Source: Xenoacremonium recifei
Lineage: Eukaryota; Ascomycota; Sordariomycetes; Hypocreales; Nectriaceae
NCBI GenBank assembly: GCA_012184525.1
Contig: WOFQ01000063.1
Location: 124,001-188,000, forward strand
DNA: 64,000 bases
Reading direction: 5' to 3'
The position numbers and the translations under genes were made by a program. The notes under the pieces are model-generated. The model ran no database searches. It saw nothing but the letters and a program-made list of their open reading frames with translations, and was not told the DNA's origin. Positions 54,743-64,000 of this stretch are shown here, in pieces; within the stretch, counting starts at the first letter, position 1, and each line of letters begins with the position of its first letter.

Positions 54743-57499
54743 CGTGGCGATCAATCTGAGAACGAAACGCGATTGAGTTGGAAGAAGCGAAGCGAGCGAG
54801 AGAAAACGAGAGACGAAGGAGATGGTGAAGAGAGTGTAGAAGAAGAGATTGTGGGCCTGGCAGCGAGGAGATGTATTCTGCCCGCGAGTGAAGAAGGCTT
54901 GCAAAGCGCCGTGGAGAGCTCAGCGGTTGACGTGATACCAGAGTGAGAAGACCAGGGGAGAATCTTCTTGTGCGAGCGTGCCAGCTCGACTGGGTCTAGC
55001 AGGCTGAGTTTTCAGTGCGCGCATGCGAGCAGATCGGGACGAAGGCTTGGTGATTGTCTGACAGCTGGCAGAGGCAAGTCGGCGTTGGCGGCGGGTGGCT
55101 GCGCTGGGGGCGTCTGGAGTATGTGAATCACTGCAATGCCGACATCCAGATGCCAGTGAGGGTGGTACCAAGCGAGGAAAAGAAGGACAGCGCACAATCC
55201 CCAGACTCGACTCGAGTCCGGCGAAAGGGCCACAATGCGATCTCGGTTCGCTGGGACTGCAAAACGGCGAGCAAGTGCTTCCCGTCGGACTGGAGCTGGA
55301 CGAAGGACACGCAGCTCGAGCAAACCGTCGAGCAACCGTGACGCAAGCAGTCCTCCTGCTGTGCCCCGTGTTGGCGATGGTTGCGCTGGAGGAATTGGCG
55401 GCTTCCGATGATGTTGTGCGTGGCGAGAAAAGGGGGATACCGCCGTGTGGTGTATCGCGGCTGGCTAGGCGATAGGAGACTAATGTTCCGCCGCCTCGAG
55501 CAAGTCCAATAGGAATATCAAAACCCATTGCAGCTCCCTGGGGTCGGTTGGACGGCTGCAGTCGTGGAAACGGGAGCTTCACCAACCACCGTTCCCGTCG
55601 GCCGCCCTTTTCGTGATGCCGCATGCTCTCGGGTTTCGCGACGCCACGTGAGGTCTCGAGGCTCTTGGCCACAAAACCAAGGCTTGTCATTCTAGAGACA
55701 TGCCGCCAACGGGTGGCTTTTGATTTCATCGTTTCTCAGCTGCCACGTCCTTCCCGTCGGCACGCCACCGTCTCTGCTTGCTCCCTCGACCACCCTAATC
55801 GACTCGATGAAAGGCTGGATCAGGAATTGGCCCCAGAGCCACAGTGTCACAAGCTCGAACATCGTCGTGTTACTTGCCGGCTTTTCTTGAAGCGAGCGGT
55901 GGGAGAACCCCCTGTTGCGGGCGGCCAGTGAGAGGTGAGGCTGACGGGTTGGTGCATGAGACATGCAGAAAGCTGCGACTTGCCGAGATTTGATTCCTTC
56001 GAGACAATGGGGGCTTGGGACACATTCTGGGATTGCGGCTTTTCTACTTTGCGACGGCTCTCCCGTTTGGGGGCTTGCTGAAGGTCAAACTTGGTGGCGG
56101 ACTCGATCTATAGCGGGAAGAAGCTATCGTCTCCTAAGGCTTCAAACTTAGCCAAGAAGTCTCCCCTCGAATAACGACAAGGGAGAGAACTGCCGGTACA
56201 CAACGGGCACCGTCAAGTCTTGCGATAGCCTGCGTTCTGGGGTGGCTCCCAAATATGCCTTGTGCAAGCCGAGCCTGCTGCGGGCGTGTGATCCTTTCCG
56301 AGCCGAGTCAGCCTGACGCTTCAGTCCCGTGAAGCAACCGCTTAAGCTGATTATATGATACAGACTAGTCGTCGCCTCGCTGCAGTAGCGGCGGATGTCC
56401 GCAGCGCGTTATTGTTTCAGGGCTGGCTTGAAGTGTCATCCGGGTTGATGAACCCGGTATGGGGCAGAGAAACGGCACGGAGACGAGAAGCAAACAGTTG
56501 GTCTACTGGTTGGTGGACAAACTCTGGATGATTTGTTCTTGTCCTCGACGGCCCGTGGTAAGTGAGCGAAGGGTCTGTCTATGTTTGAAACCGGTTTGCT
56601 GGTCTTCTCCCACAACGCAAATTGATAGTCGAGCTGTGATAACTTTGCCAAGGCCTTCTGGAGTCCGTTTGCAGACTGTTTATGCGCCGAAGTTTCCTTG
56701 AAGGCCTCGTGAAGTTCGTCATAGGAATTCTCCGTACACGATTCAAAGACCTTGGGCGAGACGAAGACATCGGGTAGTCGAGAGAATATATCATCCGTTG
56801 TTTTCTACGATACGGTCTGTTTTGCTTGCCAGATCAGATCCTCAAAGTCGCCAAGGTTGTGGGATGAGAGTGTAGGATGAAGCTCAGTTTGTTAGCTTCA
56901 GATGCTCGCTGAGTGACACGAACATGGTTCCCCGCCCGCGACTTCCAAGGCAGCTGCTGTCGAGTGCGCCTTCCGCGACGAGAAACTGCCTTCTTTGTCA
57001 TCAACAGTAAATGAAGCTATCGTATCTGCATTCTTTCTTTCCTTGGACTCTTCTACCACATCACTTTATATAGCTTTGAGCTCTTGAACTTTCGCATCGT
57101 CGAACTGCTGGTCTCGGTTCTGTTTGGTTACTTCATCCATCAGTGAATCAGCCGGTAGGGTCGGATTCACGGCGCGTCACGGGAACCCGCAGCCTACGCT
57201 GGCAGTCGAGTACAACTGAGAAGAGCCAAAAATCCAATTTTTCTTGTCATCACGAGACAGTTACATCCGCCATCTACTAGGCACATTTTGCATCCACTCC
57301 TTGCTGCTCCGTTTTGCCTAACCAGACACATCCTTTTGGACTTGAAATCAAGATCACCGAATTGCGACACTGGATAGACTTCAATCGCTTCACTAATACA
57401 AGCGGACAGCTGGGTCGAACCCTCCTGGGCGATCGCACAGGCTGTTCAGCTTAAAACCTCAGAAACATTCATCACGGCCAAGCTACAACATTGAACGAC
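54743..57499. other. Divergent 2.8-kb spacer, permease / methyltransferase-like genes
   Basis: No supportable gene. Several long frames in the first kilobase have Arg/Ser/Pro-biased composition typical of spurious frames. The sequence contains only scattered GATA cores (for example near 55436 and 55471), too few to infer nitrogen control. Confidence 0.45.
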
Positions 57500-59516
57500 A
57501 TGTTCGATGTTATCTGGACCGACCCCGATCGGAAGTTGGTGGGCGAGCACCGAGCTGCCAAGGAAAAGAAGAGAGAGCAAAAGGAGAAGCAGAAGGCCTT
57601 GGAAGGAAGAAGCTCACTTTCGACCCGTAGTTCGCGATCCTCCATCGAATCGCCCTTTCAATTTCTGAGATCTCGAGGACCCAAGCATGCAACACCGTCC
57701 AAGGGGAAGACGTCGAGTTCCTCAGGCCTCGCGTCACCCAGCATTCTCTCGTCTCGATCGCCGTTATCCATCGATTCGGACCGCAGCAACTACAGACACT
57801 CGGTTGCCATCCTCGACAATTCGGACAACTTCTCTGAACCTACTTGCGCAAAAGATAGATTGCCTCGGAAAGACTCTTCTTTGGACAGCGAATGCGACCA
57901 ACCGAGTGGTATATCTGATCGCGACACCTACAATCAAAGTCAAGAACACAATAGGAACGAGAACGTGGAGTCCTCTGATAGGATCGAGGCGGCTGTGGAC
58001 TCGGGAGGAAGCGTCCCGAAGTTAGAGAAGGTGTCTCGGGTGGTGCAAACCCTCGGGCCGTCGTCCTTCATCACCAAACGGACTGAGGTCACATGGATGC
58101 CACGGAACGGAAAACAAGAAGATGTAGGAATCTCCACCGAAGTTGTCATTACATCTGGTTCAAGCAAGGAGCGGGAGCAAACACCATCAGTGTCTCCTAA
58201 TAGCCGGTACGTTCTCTGCCCACCTTCGAGGGGGAGTTGCTAAACACAGCTGCATAGATCCCACTTCATCATAACAGATTGCCCGGTCGACTTGACACCC
58301 AGCCTAAAGTCAGCGACACTTCCAACGTCGCCAATGTCGCTGATGTCGTTTAAGCCGAACAACCCGGATGCCTGGCGACCTCCTGACGAGTGGGATTGCC
58401 CAACCCCCGATCCGAAGTCTGCAACCTTACACTCGACATCTTCCACAGACGGCACACTTCCAGACATCCTGCAAGAACGACTTTCAGAAGATTGCCCAGA
58501 CCTGAGTATTTTGCAGAGGGAAGTGAGGCGAATGGCCAAAGCAACACCCGATGTCGTTTTGTCGAGGCTCAAAGAGGTATGGACAACGTCGGACCCAAGC
58601 CTGCGACAAGAGCTTGAGATGGAAAAGAAGCGATGGATGTTGTCGTCTCTACATCACCTCGATCCAATCCCGGACCAAGAGCCCTGTCGTCCAGCGACAG
58701 CCGGTTCACTGTCCGGGGAACCCACCAAGATCCTGGCGTTATACGAATCAAAAGGTATGACCCGTGACGGACTACCATTCATTATTGCACATGACGCTGA
58801 TTCTTTGTTTCGTAGCTACGGCGTCGTATCTGGCTGCACTTCATCTCAAAAAGCAGGTTTACCATGTCTCTGCCACGCCGCTCTCGCATGCCCTTTTCCC
58901 GAACATTCACCCGGTGCTTGTTCCCTCGACATCGCCATCTGCATTCCCGCTGGCCCCGCAGATCTTCAAGACGGTATACTCGCTCTCCTTACCGGCCATC
59001 TGTTCATCGTCAGATATCCCCAAAGTTTTGAAGAATGTGCATAAATGCTTAAAGCCAGGAGGTTCCCTGCAGTTGACGCTCATCGACCCGCTCCCCTGTG
59101 CGGGCACTCTTGGATATAGACTTCGCAGATGGATCGAGGAGAATCTCCTGCTCAACTTGGAGAGAAAGTTCCGGTGTATGAACCCCAGCCGGGTGTTTCC
59201 CCATTGGCTTGGGGATGCGTGTCTACGAGGGCCTGGCAGCACGCTGACCACGGCCAAGTTCTACGCGATGCCAGCGAGTGCACGGAGCCACGAGGCAGAC
59301 CCGGATCGAGACCCGTTCATCGACCATGCGCAGACAGAGAAGGAGACCAAGGCCGAGCTTAGAAGTCTCGTTGGAAGGATGCTCTGGATGGAGGTTTGGG
59401 GATCGTACGTGACGGGCGGACGCTGGTGGTGGGAAGATGAGGCTTGCGTTGAGGAGTGCCTGCAACTGGGGACTTTTTGGGAGTACAGCGTGATAGAGGG
59501 CATCAGAGATGGGTAG
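57500..59516 (+). CDS. SAM-dependent methyltransferase-like protein with long disordered N-terminus
   Basis: Exons 57500-58206, 58258-58754 and 58816-59516 encode 634 residues. The start is the first ATG of the frame (MFDVIWTDPDRKLVGEHRAAK), a beginning seen in other fungal proteins of this group. Residues 15-400 are Ser-rich and low in hydrophobics. The last third contains IPKVLKNVHKCLKPGGSLQLTLIDP, the late motif of class I methyltransferases (loop after beta-4, then beta-5). It ends in an aromatic-rich tail (GRMLWMEVWGSYVTGGRWWWEDEACVEECLQLGTFWEY). A classical glycine-rich SAM loop is not visible, so catalytic activity is uncertain. Substrate unknown. Confidence 0.72.
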
Positions 59517-60629
59517 AGTGAGGCCCTGGGTCTAGATGTGTAGACTTTGCTTTGTTTGATAAACGTGTGAGGGAGCGACTCAGGGGTATTTGTTAGACAA
59601 GGGGATTCGGCACATACGAGTGGCGTTAAGGGTTGTTGAGATTACAGATTGCTCTTTCAGACTTCTCACAAGTTCGCTTTGGCCAGTCTAGCTGATGAGA
59701 GCGATATAGGAGAGGCAAAGTTGACTAACTCTGAAAGCCGATAGTACCGAGGATAGGATAATCGAAATGCCATGCGTACCAACACCATCCCAACCTCCTC
59801 CCAGGGTCCCAAGTCCAGACCCAACACCCTACTCGATCCTGTCCGCTGCATTACCATCATCACTTAATGCCAACCATCACTCCACCTCATCATCTCCCCC
59901 GCAATCCGCTCCCCAGCCTCACACCACTCCCAACAGCTCACAATCCCACCCTTGCAGGCCACGTCCATCCCATCTCATCTGGCCCTACCCCAGGATTCAC
60001 TTTCGGCTGTATCTTTCCCGCGGAGCATCCAGATCGAGCCATCCCGGGGGCCGACTGGAGCTTTGCGCAAGCCTCACCGGTGAGGTTTCCTTCAGGACGA
60101 GCTTAAATGTCCGCCGTGGCTGATATTAGAACTTGTGTTATAGTCTTGGCATGAGGTGGTCACGTTGGCCTTTTTGCTGGCTTGGCTTTTTCCTTTCCCC
60201 GCGTTCTGCTGTGTGGGAGCAGGGGACCCTTGAGATGTGACGAGAGAAATGGAAGAGCCGAGGAAAACGAGTCAGGATGATTCTGGCTCGGAAGAAAGAA
60301 GAAACTGGAAAAGAAATACCACTACAGGAGTTTGCAGTAATTGGGACATGAGCTGGGAACACTCGTTGAAGTTCTGGACGGACTATCGCTAATATAAAGT
60401 AGACTCTTATATAACCGTACAAGAGAGACGCCTACAGCAGACGCCGTGGTAGAAGTAAGTAATAATAAAGGGGTATCCTTCCCCTGCGCCCAAACAGACT
60501 CCATAGCACGTAGAGATCTTTTCCGTAGCAGAAATCTAGTACAATATAGATCCATCGAATATCCAATCCTTCTCCTCCGCATTAGTCAAGACGTAGTATC
60601 CAAGTCATCTCGCTGTCCTCTTTTCACCC
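59517..60629. other. Intergenic region between convergent genes
   Basis: 3' flanks of the methyltransferase-like gene (+) and the GPCR gene (-). No gene recognised. Confidence 0.45.
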
Positions 60630-62126
60630 CTATACACTGTCCACGCGATCACGCTCGTCGTCCGAATTTGGCCTGCTGTTTGCAAGCTCCGTCATGCTCT
60701 CAGTCTCATATGTCTTCGTGCGTGAGGTAGGCTTGAACTGCTGCAAGTTGTGTCGAAGGCCTGAGTGGTGGTGGTGGCTATGATGATGCAGATCGGGCGC
60801 CATGCCTCCGACGAGCTCCGTTACATCTGGTCTACGACCGAGACGAAGATCGCTGAACAGATTCTTGCAAGCATTCCACGACGTGACAGCGTAGATGATG
60901 GCGTTCCAGAAGCCCTGAAGTGGAAGGACGAGAGCACTCATGAACTCGAGCGCCGTCGACGACTGTTGGTGATGCACCACAGAGTACACTCGGTTGGCAC
61001 TCGACGGGATCCAGGTCACGAGAATGGCTGTGAAGAAGAGGATAGAGCACTTAGCGTACGACCAAGCCGCAGTGTTCAGTTCCCGGTTCCGTCTCCGTGC
61101 AGGATTGGGCACTCGGGGCAGCGGTTGTCGAAACGTCGTCTGGCTGACCTGCACAGGGGCCTGCATTGGCCGCGGTACATCTCCTATATCTGCTGAGCGC
61201 CCATCGGCCGTGATATGCACAGAATAGGCACCGCTGTTCTCAGGACTGCTCACGCCGGGTTCTCTTCGATCCATGGGCTGCAGACCAATGACGTCCTCAT
61301 GCTGATCCCGCAGCTCCGTCGTCACAGAGACTTCCGTGGTCTTGAAAGTCGTTAGGACATCGCCGCCGGCTGTTGAAGTGGGGTCGTCGTTGCTCGAACT
61401 GAAATTGTTCAGTTGCTTATGCTTGAGGTAGATCGTATGTCCAGCGCGAACATAGATGAAGATGGTGAAGGCAAGGACAACCCTACGGACGTTTGAGTAG
61501 ACATTCAAAGAGAGGATACGAAGACCTTACCAGATAGGCGCGTAAAATGTGGCAATCCGCAGGATGTCCCACTCAGAAGAAACCCAACACCACAATGTAG
61601 CGTCGCCATATACACGCTGCCCCTTAGAGTTCTTGATGAAGATGAACGCAAAGGCTGGGATGAGTGGGATGCCATAGCAGCATAGCAGATATGGGATCTC
61701 CATCTTGCGCAATTTGCGGGCATCAAACTTGAAGTAAAAGGTCAAGTAGACATTGATTGCCATGGTCAGCGTCCAAAAGGCGTCCGCTGGCATAAACCTA
61801 GTCTGTGTTAGCGAGCTGCATGGACGAGATTTTGCACTAATATATAGGTAGACTGACATTTGAACAAGGAAGCCTTGGAACTGGCATCCCACAGAGTTGA
61901 CGTCGTTGATATAGGACCTCGATATCAGGGTGCTCACGTTGGTCATCATGTTGCCAAACGACGCGTAGAAGACGAGGCGGTTGATAGGCTTGTGGAAGGC
62001 CTTGGAGAAGATAAATGTGAAGATGACAAAGAGGGAACCCAGGAGCGAGAGGATGGAGCAGACTCGCTCAATAACACCCACAGCATTGAGCTGCCCCGGG
62101 GTCATGGACACTACTTCGGCAGCCAT
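60630..62126 (-). CDS. G-protein-coupled receptor, cAMP-receptor-like (Dicty_CAR type)
   Basis: Seven-helix plasma-membrane receptor of the fungal cAMP-receptor-like class. Exons 62126-61858, 61797-61531 and 61482-60630 encode 462 residues. Helix 1 is CSILSLLGSLFVIFTFIF. The loop KPINRLVFYASFGNMMTNVSTL and the extracellular Cys in VGCQFQGFLVQM follow, and the first junction gives QM-FMPADAFWTL. Helices 4 and 5 are PYLLCCYGIPLIPAFAFIF and ILRIATFYAPIWVVLAFTIF. A long third cytosolic loop of about 120 Thr/Ser/Pro-rich residues precedes helix 6 (SILFFTAILVTWIPSSANRVY) and helix 7 (GFWNAIIYAVTSW). The cytosolic tail contains a His cluster (DLHHHSHHHHSG) and an acidic end. The ligand is unknown; coupling to G-proteins is inferred from the family. 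Confidence 0.9.
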
Positions 62127-64000
62127 GGTGACGGTATATCAACGAAGATAAGAAAGACGCTCGAGAGTAGGGTATCGGCGATGTTTCTTGTCGGCTATGA
62201 GAGAGACGCTCAGTATATATTCACAGCGAAGTGTCTCCGTCGGTCGATGGTCATCCCAGTCAGGTTGGCAGTATAGTTTGAAGACTGGGAAGCCGAAAGT
62301 TCAGGGTGTCCTAGAAGACGAGAGGTAGTCGTAAATCAATTCCCGGGTCGCGAGAGATAACAGTGATTTATGCCGATACCTCAAAATCAAGGTAGTTGTA
62401 TCACTCTCAATATGAAGCCCGACGTTGAAGACTGTGAGTCGAAGCGGCAAGTAGAAGTTACTTGTACGAGCAAGTCCAAAACAAGGAGAGACAATAGAGA
62501 TGTGTAGAATGTGGTGCACGACAACTCGTCACTCTTGCCAAAAGGACTGTAGTTACTCGTAACAACTGTCCATCAGCAAAGACGGGAACAGCGATAATGT
62601 CCCTTTGACGTTGACGGTATCATGAACAGCGCTGCAATAACTCAGACCTAAGCCAAGAAAACTTTGGACCCGAGGAGGCGAGAACAACGATTCAAGTATC
62701 CGCCCGAGGCCTTTGGTAGCGAGCAGAGCACAGGGGCAGCAGGTACCAAGGGGGCGGGGAAGAGGGAGAGAGGGGGGCAATGAAGATCACAGAATGGTTC
62801 GACCGATGTGGCAGCGAGGTAGCAGGCCGGGCTCTCGAGTCTCGTCTAAGTGCGGCGACGATGCCGGATTCTGGGGAAGCTTCTTGCTGGCCGGGATCAA
62901 GTGTACGAGTCGGCGAGGTATCCTCCCAGGGGGCCCTTTAAGTCGACGATGGCATGAGATTCTGCAACGAGGCGTCTGTGGCGTACGACGTTGACGGTTG
63001 CTGAAGACACGGGAAACGGGAAAAGACACGGCAGCAGCACCAACATCCACGGGCTAAAGACGTCGTCCCCCGACACCTCTTGTACTGACAGGCGGACGGC
63101 ACAGGGCCTGCTGCTGCACAGGGACTCAGACTACACACTCTAGTGCATCGGTGTGGTGGAGGAGCGCATGGGCAGGGACGTGATCAAGGGCCTGGCACGG
63201 TAGCCGCCGGGGAGGCCGGCGAGAAGAGGTCTGATCCTCCGTCATACAGATGCATCCAGGGCTCAAGGTCAAGGGCTCCAGCGGTCCCCAGTGACCCTGG
63301 TCTCCCAAACGTAACAGACATCGTAATGGAGGCGAATCACAGCCGCAAGACCGTGGACAAAGCGTTGCGAAGTGGGTGGTGGATATCGTCGCGAGACTTG
63401 TCCTCGAACGGAGTATCCCCTAAAGGCATCGCGAGTTTAGACCTGGTCGAGGGCCACTTGAGTCCTGCCAGACAGGTGCCTGAGCCCAGGCGACAGACCT
63501 GAGCTATGAATAAGACGTTCTGACGGACCGCGTTGGTTACGGGAGATGGACCCTTCAGATACCCGAGTTGTGGCTAGTTGCGGTCCAGCCCAGCACTGTA
63601 AGCCAAGCCAAACGGCCACTTCCTTGCAGAGACTCACTAGATCAGTCTTCAGCAGCATTCCTCGGCTCGCAGAAACCTAACATGGGCGACAAATAGCGCA
63701 AACACATGCTATCCATTGGTCGGCGACGTCTACCATCCGTCAGCCCAACAAGCCCGGGGAGGATTGCCACTCATGCGTCCCCAGCGTTTACTGGTTGGCG
63801 ACATCTCCTTCGCAGGCATATGCCTCGCACCAGAACTTCTAGCGCGGAGCCAATACTGCACAGAAGAAGTTGTCTTAGTTTTGAAAGCGCAAGCCATGCC
63901 TGAGATCGTTAGTGATGCAAAGAAGATCGGGAGAAAAAGCAATGAGAAGCGAGAGACCCTAGCTCGAGTCTTCGGAGCCGAACAGACTGCAGCGCGAATG
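62127..64000. other. Region without a supportable gene; 5' flank of the GPCR gene
   Basis: No recognisable coding sequence or RNA gene up to the window edge. Any gene whose remainder lies beyond 64000 would not be visible here. Confidence 0.4.

Noticed and set aside
54920..55729. 269-residue - frame upstream of the purine permease
   Set aside because: Ser/Arg/Pro-rich throughout, no motif, no splice structure, and overlapping frames of equal length on the other strand.

Overview
This is nuclear DNA from a filamentous ascomycete, most likely a Sordariomycete (possibly Hypocreales). Short GT-AG introns with CTRAC-type branch sites split most genes. The proteins are recognisably filamentous-fungal: a DUF3455 secreted protein, an orphan caspase-like protein, an Hbn1/Frm2-type nitroreductase, a Dicty_CAR-type GPCR and an AzgA-type purine permease. 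A dispersed single 5S rRNA gene fits the same group. The species is not identified.

Layout. 1-3480: no supportable gene. 3.5-20.7 kb: C2H2 zinc-finger regulator (+), Vps3/TGFBRAP1-like CORVET subunit (-), divergent Golgi CASP/Coy1 protein (+), DUF3455 secreted protein (+), F-box protein (+). 21.5-24.4 kb: ribosomal protein L17 (-) and fibrillarin (+) share a divergent promoter. 24.9-34.8 kb is the most accessory-looking stretch: cytochrome P450 (-), 5S rRNA (+), a homoaconitase-like gene (-) interrupted by one in-frame stop, and a caspase-like protein that appears to end in a C2-like domain (+). 34.8-39.5 kb is a 4.7-kb gap without a gene. 39.5-62.1 kb: FNR-type FAD/NADPH reductase (+), nitroreductase (+), mitochondrial phosphatidylserine decarboxylase (-) divergent from a Herp-like ubiquitin-like membrane protein (+), UCH37-type deubiquitinase (+), purine permease (-), methyltransferase-like protein (+) and a seven-helix GPCR (-). 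62.1-64 kb: no supportable gene.

Functional links. L17 and fibrillarin belong to ribosome production and probably share regulation. Vps3 and CASP/Coy1, also divergent, both act in endomembrane traffic. Fungal gene order is mostly not operonic, so other neighbours need not cooperate. The main points of interest are the homoaconitase-like paralogue broken inside its active-site GSSREQ motif, the caspase plus C2-like architecture, and several unusual gene structures: an ATG-only first exon, a 14-nt microexon, a probable GC-AG intron and an in-frame intron whose retention would extend the protein.

All exon boundaries were read by eye from splice consensus, reading phase and remembered family motifs. 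No alignment, search or RNA evidence was available.
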